64,000 nt of DNA. Source: Xanthobacteraceae bacterium. Its GTDB lineage: Bacteria > Pseudomonadota > Alphaproteobacteria > Rhizobiales > Xanthobacteraceae. The notes beneath the pieces are model-generated. The model searched no databases. It was given only the letters and a program-made list of their open reading frames with translations, and was not told the origin of the DNA. The translations under genes and the position numbers were made by a program. The stretch lies in NCBI GenBank assembly GCA_029266425.1, contig JAQSWY010000023.1, forward strand, positions 1 to 64,000, written 5' to 3'. Positions 51,668 through 62,251 of the stretch are shown here, piece by piece (within the stretch, counting starts at the first letter, position 1; the number at the start of each line of letters is the position of its first letter).

Positions 51668-53959
51668 ATGAGCACCACGATCACTCTTGCGCAGCCTGCA
51701 AGATCCAGCTTCCAGAAATCTGCCAACTTCCGAAAATTTATCGGCCGCACCCTTCGTATCGCCGCTCTGGCCATCGCAGCGACAGCGCTCGTCGTCGCGC
51801 CGGCCTTTGGCGAGGAACTCGCGCTGCGTCCGGCGAGCACGGGCGAGATGCAGTCAGGCGCGCTGCTGATGAAGCGTGACGGGCAGGAGACGATGTTCGA
51901 GGCGATGCGCCTCGGCACCGATGTCGATATCACGGTCAGCGGGCCGACCGCCCGCGCCCGCATCACCCAGATCTTCCGCAATGACGGCAAGGACTGGGTC
52001 GAGGGCACCTACGTCTATCCGCTGCCCGAGGGCGGCGCCGTCGACACGCTGAAGATGGTGGTCGGCGAGCGGGTCATCGTCGGCGAGATCAAGGAGAAGC
52101 AGAAGGCCCGCGCCATCTATGAGCAGGCCAAGTCCGAGGGCAGGAAGGCAGGGCTAGTCGCGCAGGAGCGGCCGAACGTCTTCACCACCTCGGTCGCCAA
52201 CATCGGCCCCGGCGAGACCGTGGTGGTGCAGATCGAATATCAGGAGCCGGTGCGCCAGGATGGCGACACCTTCTCCCTGCGCGTGCCGCTGGTGGTGGCG
52301 CCGCGCTACTCGCCGCCCGCTTTGGTGCAGCAGGTCGATTTGCCCACGCAGGGCAAGGGCTGGGGACATCTCTCCGCTTCGCCCACCATGGACGCGCCGG
52401 TGCTGGATCCCGACCAGCACGGCAAGGTCAATCCGGTGACGATCGCGGTGAAGCTGCAGGCCGGCTTCCCGCTCGACGAGGTGAAGAGCGCCTATCACAT
52501 CGTGAAGGTCGAGAGCCAAGACGCCGGCACCCCCGCTGATACGCGTCTCGTCAAGCTTGACGGACCCGTTCCGGCCGATCGCGACTTCCAACTCAGCTGG
52601 ACCGCCAAGACGGGCGCGGCACCGTCAGTCGGACTGTTCCGAGAGCGCGTCGGCAATGACGACTATCTGCTGGCCTTCGTCACCCCGCCGACCGCCGCCC
52701 AGCCGGCGGCGGCGCTGCCGCGCGAGATGATCTTCGTCATCGACAATTCCGGCTCGATGGGCGGCACTTCAATGCGCCAAGCGAAGGAAGGGCTGACTTA
52801 TGGCCTCAGCCGGCTGAAGCCGGGCGACAGCTTCAATGTCATCCGCTTCGACGACACCATGGAGACGCTGTTCCCCGACACCGTCACGGCCGATGCCGGC
52901 AATGTCGCGGTGGCGCAGCGCTTCGTCGCCGGCCTCGATGCGCGCGGCGGCACCGAAATGCTGGCGCCGATGAAGGCGGCGCTGACCGATCCGCGCGCCA
53001 ATGAGGGCACGCGTCTGCGCCAGGTGGTGTTCCTCACCGACGGCGCGGTGGAGAATGAACAGCAATTATTCGATGCCATCAGCGCGCTCCGCGGCAAGTC
53101 CCGGCTGTTCATGGTCGCCATCGGCTCGGCGCCCAACAGCTTCCTGATGACCCGGGCGGCCGAGCTCGGCCGCGGCAGCTTCGTCCATATCGGCGATGTC
53201 GCCGAGGTCGAGGAGCGCATGCGCACGCTGTTCGCCAAGCTGGAGAGCCCGGCGGTGACCGGCCTTGCCGCCAGCTTCTCTGCCGCCAAGGCGGATGTGA
53301 CGCCGGCGCCGCTGCCCGACCTCTATAAGGGCGAGCCGCTGGTGATGGCGGCGAAGATCGACAAGCTGGCCGGCGACGTCACCCTGAGAGGACGCATCGG
53401 CGACCAGCCCTGGAGCGTGACACTGCCTCTCGCCAGCGCCGCCGAGGGCGCCGGCCTCTCCAAGCTGTGGGCGCGCCGCAAGATCGATGATGCCGAGGTG
53501 GCGAAGACCCTCAGTCACATAACGGCGGAGCAGGTCGACGCGCGCGTCCTCGATCTCGGCCTCGCCCACCACCTCGTCACGAGGCTGACAAGCCTGGTCG
53601 CCGTTGACCAGACGGTGAGCCGCCCGGCGGGCGAAAAGCTCACCCGCGCGGACGTGCCGCTGAACCTGCCGGCCGGCTGGGAGTTCGACAGGGTGTTCGG
53701 CGAAAGCGCCAAGGCTGTGCCGCCGCGCCTCGCGCCGGACAATGCCATGCCGCCCTCACGCCGCGCCTCTGCCGGCACCGCGCCCGCCTTCGCCAAGCTC
53801 GCCGCCGCTCCGGTTGCGATAAGCACGCCGGCGCAGACCGTCGACCTGCCGCAAACCGCGACGGACGCCGAGCTGCGCCTGATGGCCGGGCTGATGCTGC
53901 TGGCGCTCGCCACTCTGATGCTGCTGCTCTCGGGACGCCGCGAATGGCTCAGGGCTTGA
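51668..53959 (+). CDS. VIT and von Willebrand A domain surface protein, class GN sortase substrate
   Basis: The 763-residue protein has a long signal region (hydrophobic about 31-48, ending FGEE), a VIT domain (about 65-200), a vWA domain with the metal-site motif DNSGS at 359-363, and a C-terminal sorting signal: LPQTA at 727-731, a hydrophobic helix and a basic tail (SGRREW). This is the architecture of the proteobacterial sortase target family. The sortase gene overlaps its end by 16 bases, so the protein is almost certainly its dedicated substrate, cleaved at the LPQTA site and linked to an unknown acceptor in the cell envelope. Confidence 0.92.
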   Translation: MSTTITLAQPARSSFQKSANFRKFIGRTLRIAALAIAATALVVAPAFGEELALRPASTGEMQSGALLMKRDGQETMFEAMRLGTDVDITVSGPTARARITQIFRNDGKDWVEGTYVYPLPEGGAVDTLKMVVGERVIVGEIKEKQKARAIYEQAKSEGRKAGLVAQERPNVFTTSVANIGPGETVVVQIEYQEPVRQDGDTFSLRVPLVVAPRYSPPALVQQVDLPTQGKGWGHLSASPTMDAPVLDPDQHGKVNPVTIAVKLQAGFPLDEVKSAYHIVKVESQDAGTPADTRLVKLDGPVPADRDFQLSWTAKTGAAPSVGLFRERVGNDDYLLAFVTPPTAAQPAAALPREMIFVIDNSGSMGGTSMRQAKEGLTYGLSRLKPGDSFNVIRFDDTMETLFPDTVTADAGNVAVAQRFVAGLDARGGTEMLAPMKAALTDPRANEGTRLRQVVFLTDGAVENEQQLFDAISALRGKSRLFMVAIGSAPNSFLMTRAAELGRGSFVHIGDVAEVEERMRTLFAKLESPAVTGLAASFSAAKADVTPAPLPDLYKGEPLVMAAKIDKLAGDVTLRGRIGDQPWSVTLPLASAAEGAGLSKLWARRKIDDAEVAKTLSHITAEQVDARVLDLGLAHHLVTRLTSLVAVDQTVSRPAGEKLTRADVPLNLPAGWEFDRVFGESAKAVPPRLAPDNAMPPSRRASAGTAPAFAKLAAAPVAISTPAQTVDLPQTATDAELRLMAGLMLLALATLMLLLSGRREWLRA

Positions 53960-54540
53960 CCATCTCGACCAATCGCCGCTCCGGTCTCTGGACCGGGGCG
54001 GCGGCTCTGTTAGCGCTTCTCGGCTTGGTGCTGGTGGGGCAGGGGCTGTGGATCCACGCCAAGGCGCTGCTGGCGCAAGTGCTGCTGGAGCGCGCCTTCG
54101 AACAGACACTCGCCACCGGCGTGCCGGTGAAGCCGTGGCCCTGGGCCGACACCTGGCCGGTGGCACGGATCGAATTTCCTCGGCTAGGCAAGAGCGTCAT
54201 CGTGCTGGCCGGCAGCAGCGGCCAGGCGCTCGCCTTCGGCCCCGCCCATGTCGAGGGCACGCCCGATGCGGGCGAGGGAGGCGTTGCGGTCTATGCCGCG
54301 CACCGGGACACGCACTTCGCCTTCCTGCGTAATGTCGTGGTGGGTGATGAGATCGTCGTCACCCGCACCGACGGCACGTCGGTCCGGTTCCGCATGAGCG
54401 GGAGCGACGTCGTGCGCTGGGACCGCTCCGGGATCAATGCTGCTGCCGGCGGCCGCCATCTGGTGCTGGCGACTTGCTGGCCGTTCGACGCGCGGACCCG
54501 CGGGCCGATGCGTTACGTGGTGGAGGCGGCGGCGGAGTGA
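53944..54540 (+). CDS. Class GN sortase
   Basis: The 198-residue transpeptidase has one N-terminal anchor helix (about 14-34) and a sortase domain with the catalytic residues His120 (VYAAHRDTHF), Cys178 (LVLATCWPFD) and an Arg near 186-190 (RGPMRYVV). TLxTC-type geometry is preserved. Gram-negative sortases of this class travel with one vWA/VIT substrate gene, exactly as here; the ATG lies within the end of that gene. The acceptor nucleophile in a thin, outer-membrane-bounded wall is not known. Confidence 0.93.
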   Translation: MAQGLTISTNRRSGLWTGAAALLALLGLVLVGQGLWIHAKALLAQVLLERAFEQTLATGVPVKPWPWADTWPVARIEFPRLGKSVIVLAGSSGQALAFGPAHVEGTPDAGEGGVAVYAAHRDTHFAFLRNVVVGDEIVVTRTDGTSVRFRMSGSDVVRWDRSGINAAAGGRHLVLATCWPFDARTRGPMRYVVEAAAE

Positions 54541-54554
54541 TATCCACTGTTTCA

Positions 54555-54680
54555 GCATCCTTCGAGGCTCGCTACGCTTGCACCTCAGGATGACGTCGCT
54601 TTTGCAACCACGTCATCCCTAGCGGTTGGCCAATGGCCAACCGCGGGGGTGCCCGACGCAGTCGGGCCTCGAAGGATGCC
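54555..54680. repeat. Palindromic repeat, family A (copy 3) with inserted palindrome
   Basis: GCATCCTTCGAGG...GCACCTCAGGATGACGTC is followed by GTCATCCCTAGCGG, the palindrome GTTGGCCAATGGCCAAC, and CGGGCCTCGAAGGATGCC. The same inserted palindrome occurs in the copy at 58889. Confidence 0.85.
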
Positions 54681-54696
54681 CGTCCCCGAGCACCCC

Positions 54697-56499
<1,803 letters not shown>

Positions 56500-56855
56500 G
56501 GCGATGCGGCGCGAACGGGACGCGCCTCTCCTGCGAAGATCTGGGTTCAGTCGGCAGTGCCGGAAGCTGACGGGGGGCCTCGCGATGGAGGCCTCAGGAC
56601 CTAGCGGCGGCCCGGAATATCCGGGAGGCGCGTGATTGAATTTGCCATCAATGCCCTCCCTATCTTCGCGTCAGATGGTGAGGACATAGCATTGTCGGAG
56701 CGTTGGGACAATGTCTCGACCCAATCACACCACCTCATCCTGAGGTGCTCGGCGATTGCCGGGCCCGAAGGATGCTCAGCCCAGATGGCCGTCTTCTGCT
56801 TCAGCATCCTTCGAGGCGGCTGCGCCGCACCTCAGGATGAGGTTGTCCCAGTGGA
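56500..56855. other. 356-bp gap with a repeat and no gene
   Basis: This stretch between the ABC exporter and AraC genes holds a family A repeat (56731-56843). No credible reading frame or promoter motif was seen in the remaining 230 bases, where the exporter promoter must lie. Confidence 0.6.
56731..56843. repeat. Palindromic repeat, family A (copy 4, pair)
   Basis: ACCTCATCCTGAGGTGCTCG...CCGAAGGATGCTC followed by CAGCATCCTTCGAGGCGGCT and GCACCTCAGGATGAGG. The pair abuts the 3' end of the AraC-type gene and could serve as its transcript end. Confidence 0.85.
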
Positions 56856-57638
56856 TTACAGCCGCACCCGGAACAGGCTGATCGAAGGCGCGGCGCCGAA
56901 GGTGTGGCGGAAGTCCCTGTTGAAATGCGCCTGATCGAAAAAGCCGGCGGCATGTGCCGCCTCGGTGAAACTGCTTCCCGCCGCGATCTCGGCGATGGCG
57001 GCGCGCATGCGCATCCAGGCACGGTAGCGGCGGAACGGCACGCCGACCTCCTCGGTGAACAGGTGCTGGAAGCGTGACGGCGAAAGCTCCGCCGCCATCG
57101 CCGCCGTCTCCACCGAAACCGGCCTGTCCATAGCCGCCACGGCGTGGGCGATCCGCCCGTCGAATTCCCGCTGTGCCCGCGGCCGCGCAAAGCCGATGAG
57201 ATCGTCGAGCGCTGCGCTGGCCCAGTTCAGGCTGGCGCCGTCCTCCCACAATTCGCGCATCAGCCCGAACTCGCCGGCGCGTCCGATCAGCACGCCATCC
57301 AGCGCTTCGCCCTCGCGCACCAGCGGCGCCAGCGCCAGGGCGCCGTCGAGGCTCGGCTCGATATAGAACACCCCGATCGGCTGCCCGCCGACATCGAGTT
57401 CATGCGACACGCCCGCGTGAATGACCGCGCTGCGGCAGGTGTGCCAGTCGCCCCCGGCAATGCGCAGCCCGAAGGGCCCATAGAGACCTGCGAGGAACAC
57501 CGGCGCGCCGTGCTGGTGCGCGGCATTGTAGATCAGCGGACCGATGAAACAGGTGCGCCCCTGGTCGAGGAACCAGAAGGGGCGGAGCGGCTCGGGCGTT
57601 GGCGTAGCACGTTCGTACAAGTGCGCCGGAGCCGTCAT
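56856..57638 (-). CDS. AraC family transcriptional regulator
   Basis: The 260-residue protein has an N-terminal cupin-like sensor half and a C-terminal double helix-turn-helix (about 165-255): VETAAMAAELSPSRFQHLFT and then FTEAAHAAGFFDQAHFNRDF followed by RHTFGAAPS, a near-consensus AraC second helix-turn-helix. It diverges from the metallo-beta-lactamase-fold gene 100 bases away, its most likely target. Effector unknown. Confidence 0.92.
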   Translation of the reverse strand: MTAPAHLYERATPTPEPLRPFWFLDQGRTCFIGPLIYNAAHQHGAPVFLAGLYGPFGLRIAGGDWHTCRSAVIHAGVSHELDVGGQPIGVFYIEPSLDGALALAPLVREGEALDGVLIGRAGEFGLMRELWEDGASLNWASAALDDLIGFARPRAQREFDGRIAHAVAAMDRPVSVETAAMAAELSPSRFQHLFTEEVGVPFRRYRAWMRMRAAIAEIAAGSSFTEAAHAAGFFDQAHFNRDFRHTFGAAPSISLFRVRL

Positions 57639-57737
57639 CGCTAGCCTCCGAACCCGACAGCATCATGCCGCGCCAAGGCGACTGTCGGATTGAAGCACGA
57701 AAGGCGCCCGTCTCGAAGCGGGCCGCAGGAGGATTAC

Positions 57738-58739
57738 ATGCCACTTGGGCGAATCACGCCGAACCGCCGGACACTGCTCGGTTCAGCCGCGGCATTGCTC
57801 GCCGCCCCCGTACTGCTGAAGGGAGCGACGGCCGAGGCCAAGGCGCCGCTGCTCGGCCCGCAGGCGACGACTTTCTACCGCTTCCGCCTTGGCGAGTTCG
57901 AGATCACCAACATCCTCGATGCCAGCGTGATGATCGACGGTCCGTGGCCGATCGTCGGCGAGGACCGGCCGGCCGCCGAGGTCGAGCAATTGATGCAGGC
58001 GAACCTCTTGCCGCCGAAGCGCTTCCGTCCGGGCTTCACCCCGACGCTGGTCAATACCGGCAGTCAGCTCATCCTGTTCGACACCGGCAACGGCGAGGCC
58101 GGCTTCGTGCCGCCGCCGGTCGGCGGTTGGCTCGCAAAGGCGCTCGGGCCGGCCGGCTTCACGCCGGAGCAGGTCGACGTGGTGGTGCTCACCCACGCCC
58201 ATCCCGACCACATGGGCGGCCTTCTCACCGGCGGCAAGCCCGCCTTCCCGAACGCCCGCTATGTGATCGGCGAGAAGGAATATGCCTATTGGAAGTCGGG
58301 CACGTCGGACTCCGCGCCGAAGGACAGCAACACCTACAAGTCCGGGCAGATGTTCCGCACCTATGTGCAGCCGCTCAGCGAGAGTATGAGCTTCCTGAAA
58401 AGTGAAGGCGAGGTCGCGACCGGCATCCGCGCTGTGGAAGCTCATGGCCACACGCCCGGCCATCTCGCCTTCCACATCGAGAGCAATGGCAAGCGGCTGC
58501 TGCTGTGGGGCGACTGCGCCCACCACGAGGTGGCCTCGCTGGCAAAGCCGGAATGGCACGCTTTGTTCGACATGGACAAGGAGCAGGGCGCCGCGACCCG
58601 CAAGCGCATCTACGACATGGCCGCCACCGAGCGCATCGCGGTCGCGGCCTATCACACCTCGTTCCCGTCGGTGGGCTTTGTGGAGCGCGACGGCACCGCC
58701 TATCGCTGGTTGCCGGTGACGTACCAGCTGGAGCTTTGA
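57738..58739 (+). CDS. Tat-exported MBL-fold metallohydrolase
   Basis: The 333-residue protein starts with a twin-arginine signal (PNRRTLLGSAAALLAAPVLL) after a strong CAGGAGGA ribosome-binding site. The metallo-beta-lactamase zinc motif HAHPDH is at 153-158, with a further His in GHTPGHLAF and Asp in WGDCAHH. The closest pattern is the periplasmic MBL group related to quorum-quenching lactonases and PNGM-like enzymes; the reaction is not decided by sequence. It diverges from the AraC-type regulator. Confidence 0.92.
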   Translation: MPLGRITPNRRTLLGSAAALLAAPVLLKGATAEAKAPLLGPQATTFYRFRLGEFEITNILDASVMIDGPWPIVGEDRPAAEVEQLMQANLLPPKRFRPGFTPTLVNTGSQLILFDTGNGEAGFVPPPVGGWLAKALGPAGFTPEQVDVVVLTHAHPDHMGGLLTGGKPAFPNARYVIGEKEYAYWKSGTSDSAPKDSNTYKSGQMFRTYVQPLSESMSFLKSEGEVATGIRAVEAHGHTPGHLAFHIESNGKRLLLWGDCAHHEVASLAKPEWHALFDMDKEQGAATRKRIYDMAATERIAVAAYHTSFPSVGFVERDGTAYRWLPVTYQLEL

Positions 58740-59259
58740 GGAGGCGCTTGGCGGGGGTCATCCCGGATGGAAGCGAAGCGGCTGCACTGGTTTGCGTGGA
58801 ATCCAGTGCCGCAAACGTCATGCAATCGCGGCTTGTCCCGTCGACCGTCCGGGGCTGTTTGTGGGGAGGGCGAGAGGCGATACTCTGCGTGAGCATCCTT
58901 CGAGGCCCAGGATCAGCCCTGTGGCCATCGGGAACGACGGCTTGCGGGGCAGGAGGCATTGCCCCGCGGGGGCATCCTTCGAGGCCCGGCTTTGCCGGCA
59001 TCTCCGCAGTTGGCCATTGGCCAACTGCTAGGGATGAGGTGGTTTCTTTAAACGCGACCTCGTCCTGAGGTGCTCGCGCCAGCGAGCCTCGAAGGATGCC
59101 GAAGCAGAGCGGCTTTCGTCGCCTTGCGGCTGACCGCGCTTCGGCCCTGCCGCCAGCCTCCTCCCTCGATCACTCCTCCATTTTCATCGGCCCTGCGCCG
59201 GCATGTCCTCGCCGACGCGGGGATACGCACGCCTGCGCCGGCCCTTCAAGGACATCTCG
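58740..59259. other. 520-bp gene-free stretch with family A repeats
   Basis: After the MBL gene the sequence consists largely of palindromic repeat material (58889-59098) and filler. No coding frame with a ribosome-binding site and plausible protein was found. Confidence 0.6.
58889..59098. repeat. Palindromic repeats, family A (copies 5, several modules)
   Basis: GAGCATCCTTCGAGGCCCAG at 58890, GGGGCATCCTTCGAGGCCCG near 58970, the palindrome GTTGGCCATTGGCCAAC near 59009 and CCTCGTCCTGAGGTGCTCG...CCTCGAAGGATGCCG at 59058-59098. It is the longest cluster of this family here. Confidence 0.8.
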
Positions 59260-60220
59260 ATGGCGCAGTATTCCAACGTGCCGCCGCCGGACGATCCCGG
59301 CGGTTGGAGCGCGGACGCGTTCTATTATCCGCCCGACGACCCTCGCCAAGCCGGAGTCCGGCCAGGCACCTTCTTCGCCCGGCTCGCCGATCCGCGGCTT
59401 CGTGGACTGGGCGTGCCGGAACGTGCGCGCCTGGACAGTTCCTGCCCTTCCTGCTGGGCGGGCTGGCGCGGATGCCGAGGCCGACCCCTCCCGGCCAGTT
59501 CCTCGCCTCGATCGGCGTGCCGCCGCCGCAGCCGATGAGCATTTCCGGCGACGGGCGGCTTCCTATGTCGCCGCTGGAGAAGCTGCTTTGGAGAGAGGCA
59601 GGTCCCGCCGCTACCGCTTGCCTCGACACCAGACCGGGCCGCCTATGCCGAGCTGACGAACCCGACGCCGGCCATGGCGCCCGGATCAGGCGAGCAGATT
59701 GCGGGCTTCGGCACCACCTCGCCGCAGCTGCCGATCCAATTCAATCCCGCGCGGTCAGCGCCGCCTGGGCAGGAGCCCGTGCCCTCCGCGCAAGATCCTG
59801 CCCTGCAAGGCGCCGGCTTCGCCACCACGACTCCACTCGAGGAAGGGCCGCCGGGTCCCGGCTTCGGTACCCTGACGTCGCCGTTGCCGGGTGAACTCGG
59901 GCCTGTCGAGGACGCCGGCGATGGCCTCGGCTGGAACGTCGCAGCGGGCTTCGAGCAGGGTGCCTACGACATTCTCGGCACCCCCTCCGACAGTCTCACC
60001 GCTACGATCAATCGTGGCATCGACGAAGCCGATGCTCTGTTCGGGACAGACCTTGCCGAGATCGATGGGCTCCCGCTCGGTTCGCACTGGATCGCCAGGA
60101 ACGCCGAGAGCTCGCTCGGCATTCCGGACCCGACATATATCCGCGCCACCACGCCTGGCCAGCGTGTCGCGCACACGGTGGGCGAGGGCGCCGCGTACCT
60201 GGCAGCAATAAAGCTGGGCA
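59260..60220 (+). pseudogene. Decayed phage-like structural protein gene
   Basis: Coherent protein pieces appear in successive frames: MAQYSNVPPPDDPGGWSADA (from 59260), APGQFLPFLLGGLARMPRP and ISGDGRLPMSPLEKLLWREA (from about 59440), then from about 59605 RAAYAELTNPTPAMAPGSGE and QGAYDILGTPSDSLTATINR, ILGIPDP-like LGIPDPTYI and HTVGEGAAYLAA. At least two frameshifts are needed to join them and the end is lost after about 60215. The segment from GAYDILGTPSD onward resembles large virion/tape-associated proteins of alphaproteobacterial phages and prophages. No other phage gene is nearby. Confidence 0.55.
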
Positions 60221-60335
60221 CCTGTAGACGAAGAATAATCGGCGGCGCCACAACGCTGTCGGCGGCCCCTCGCCTCGACGCTCCACCTCATCCTAGCCGA
60301 GGAACGGGTCCGGGATGACGTTAACCTAACGGACG

Positions 60336-60419
60336 ACGTCATGCCCGGGCTTGTCCCGGGCATCCACGTCCTCGGCGACTGCGCGACCGTGGATGGCCGG
60401 GACGAGCCCGGCCATGACG
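60336..60419. repeat. Palindromic repeat, family B (copy 3)
   Basis: Opens CGTCATGCCCGGGCTTGTCC and closes GGCCGGGACGAGCCCGGCCA plus TGACG, with GGCATCCACGTCCTCGGCGA and CGACCGTGGAT inside. It marks the right edge of the gene-poor region. Confidence 0.85.
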
Positions 60420-60497
60420 CTCTCTAACCTGTTCCATCACGGCACTCGTAGGCACGGAATCCCTGCCGTCTTGACTCGCTGACCGTGGTCTATACTG

Positions 60498-60508
60498 TGG
60501 TCTTACCA
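60498..60508. promoter_or_regulatory. FadR-type operator TGGTCTTACCA
   Basis: TGGTCTTACCA fits the FadR-subfamily consensus TNGTNNNACNA exactly and ends 11 bases before the regulator's start codon. TATACT lies at 60491-60496 and TTGACT at 60471-60476 (short spacing). Binding here would block the promoter of the regulator and its operon. Confidence 0.7.
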
Positions 60509-60519
60509 AGGTCGGACAC

Positions 60520-61272
60520 ATGAGCGACACCTTCGAAATCACACGGCTCGACGAGCAGGGCGGCAAGGGCTTCGAGAAGGTCTTCGCCTTCCTGCGCGAG
60601 CGTCTGCTGGCCGGATCGCTGAAGCCCGGCGACCGGCTGATCCCGGAACGCGAGCTCGCCGCGCAGCTCGGCGTCAGCCGGCCGATCCTGCGCGAGGCGC
60701 TGCGGGCGCTCACCGTACTCGGCATCGTCGAGATCCGTGATCGCGTCGGCACCATCGTCCGCCGCCCCGACATCTCGGTGCTGCACGACTTTTTCACCTT
60801 TGCGCTGTCGCACCGCGTCGATCTCGTCGACGACGTGATGCAGGCCCGCATCGCTATCGAGTGCCAGGCCGTCCGCCTCGCCACTGAGCGCGCCAGCGTC
60901 GCCGATTTCGAGCGGCTGCAGGCGGCGCTCCGCACGATCGAGGCCACCATTGACGATGTCGAGGCCGGCGGGCGCGCCGATTTCGAGTTCCACCGCGCCA
61001 TCGTCCGTGCCGGCGGCTCCGAGACGCTGATTGTGCTCTACGATTCCATGGCCGCGGTGCTGATGCGCTCGCATCTCGGGCGCCGCGAGCTGGTCAAGGT
61101 CTTCGACATGCGGACCTACCTCATCGAGGACCACAAACGCATCTTCGACGCCATCGTCGCCGGCGACCCCGAGGTCGCTGACCGGACGCTGCGCGAGCAT
61201 TTCGCGATTGGCGACGAGTTCCGCCGCAAGCTTGCGATCGGGGGAGGGCGCAAGGCCGCGACGACCGAATAA
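60520..61272 (+). CDS. FadR/GntR family regulator (FCD domain)
   Basis: The 250-residue protein has a GntR winged helix (about 20-90: IPERELAAQLGVSRPILREA, with the wing VRRPDISVL) and an FCD effector domain with metal-binding residues (FEFHRAIVRAGGS, IEDHKRIFDAIVAGDPEVAD, LREHF). Such regulators respond to small acids. It precedes a beta-hydroxyacid dehydrogenase and a polar amino-acid ABC transporter on the same strand and has a matching operator directly upstream, so it probably represses all of them. Confidence 0.93.
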   Translation: MSDTFEITRLDEQGGKGFEKVFAFLRERLLAGSLKPGDRLIPERELAAQLGVSRPILREALRALTVLGIVEIRDRVGTIVRRPDISVLHDFFTFALSHRVDLVDDVMQARIAIECQAVRLATERASVADFERLQAALRTIEATIDDVEAGGRADFEFHRAIVRAGGSETLIVLYDSMAAVLMRSHLGRRELVKVFDMRTYLIEDHKRIFDAIVAGDPEVADRTLREHFAIGDEFRRKLAIGGGRKAATTE

Positions 61273-61303
61273 GCGTTGAGTTCAAATCAGAAACGGAAAG
61301 ACC

Positions 61304-62224
61304 ATGGGACGGAAAGCAGAAGGACGCGTCGGCTTCATCGGCCTCGGCACGATGGGCCGCGAAATGGCTCGCAACCTCATCGAGGCCGGCTGCATCGTGC
61401 GCGCCTATGATGTGCGCCGCGAGGCGATCGACGAGTTGACCGCGCTCGGCGCCGAGGCCGCATCGAGCCCGGCGGACGCCGCCCGCGACGCCGACATCGC
61501 CATCACCATGCTGCCCGACACCCCGCAGGTGGAGGAGGTCGTCTATGGTGCAGGCGGCCCGAAATCTGGCCTGCTGACGAATCCACCGCGCGGGCGCCTC
61601 ATCGCCGACATGAGCACCATCTCGCCGGTCGCGGTGCGGCGCATGGCGGCGGACCTGAAGGCGGCCGGCATCGATATGGTCGACGCCCCGGTCTCCGGCG
61701 GTCCGATCGGCGCCAAGAACGCCACGCTCTCCATCATGGCCGGCGGCGAGACCGATGCCTTCGCCCGCGCCAAGCCGTTCTTCGAAGCCATGGGCACCAC
61801 CATCAACCATGTCGGCGCTCCCGGTGCCGGCCAGGCGGTGAAGCTTTGCAACCAGCTGATCTGCGGCATCAATATCCAGGCGATCTGCGAGGCCATCGCG
61901 CTCGGCCGCGCCTGCGGCGTCGACCTGCGCCAGCTGCGCGAGGTGCTGCTCGGCGGCTCGGCGGCGTCCTGGATGCTGGACAAGCTCGGTCCCTCCATGA
62001 TCGAGGGCGAGACCGGCGCCGGCTTCCGCATCGATCTGATGCTGAAGGATCTGCGCCTCGTGCAGGAGCAGGCGCTCTCGCTCGCCGTCCCTCTGCCCGG
62101 CACCGCTCTCGTCACCAGCCAGTATCTCGAAGCGCGCGCCCATGGCGAGGGCGCCCATGGCAACCAGGCGCTGTTCCGCGTCTATGACCGCATGACCAAC
62201 CAGTCCGCGCAGCCGACCGGCTGA
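61304..62224 (+). CDS. NAD(P)-dependent beta-hydroxyacid dehydrogenase (GarR/3-HIBADH-like)
   Basis: The 306-residue enzyme shows the dinucleotide motif GFIGLGTMGREMARNL at 10-25, the substrate-binding segment APVSGGPIGAKNATLSIMAG at about 128-147 and catalytic Lys180 in GAGQAVKLCNQ. Members include tartronate semialdehyde reductase and 3-hydroxyisobutyrate dehydrogenase. It starts 31 bases after the regulator and precedes ABC permease genes, so it likely acts on the compound they import or a product of it. Confidence 0.92.
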   Translation: MGRKAEGRVGFIGLGTMGREMARNLIEAGCIVRAYDVRREAIDELTALGAEAASSPADAARDADIAITMLPDTPQVEEVVYGAGGPKSGLLTNPPRGRLIADMSTISPVAVRRMAADLKAAGIDMVDAPVSGGPIGAKNATLSIMAGGETDAFARAKPFFEAMGTTINHVGAPGAGQAVKLCNQLICGINIQAICEAIALGRACGVDLRQLREVLLGGSAASWMLDKLGPSMIEGETGAGFRIDLMLKDLRLVQEQALSLAVPLPGTALVTSQYLEARAHGEGAHGNQALFRVYDRMTNQSAQPTG

Positions 62225-62251
62225 TGCGAGGGTCCAACCGGGTCGCGCGAC

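Noticed and set aside
53066..53572. Antisense frame inside the vWA protein gene
   Set aside because: Repetitive composition and no start signals; the sense frame is complete.
59070..59894. Intact 274-residue protein in one frame
   Set aside because: Only a middle part looks like protein; family-like segments continue in other frames, so a decayed gene fits better.
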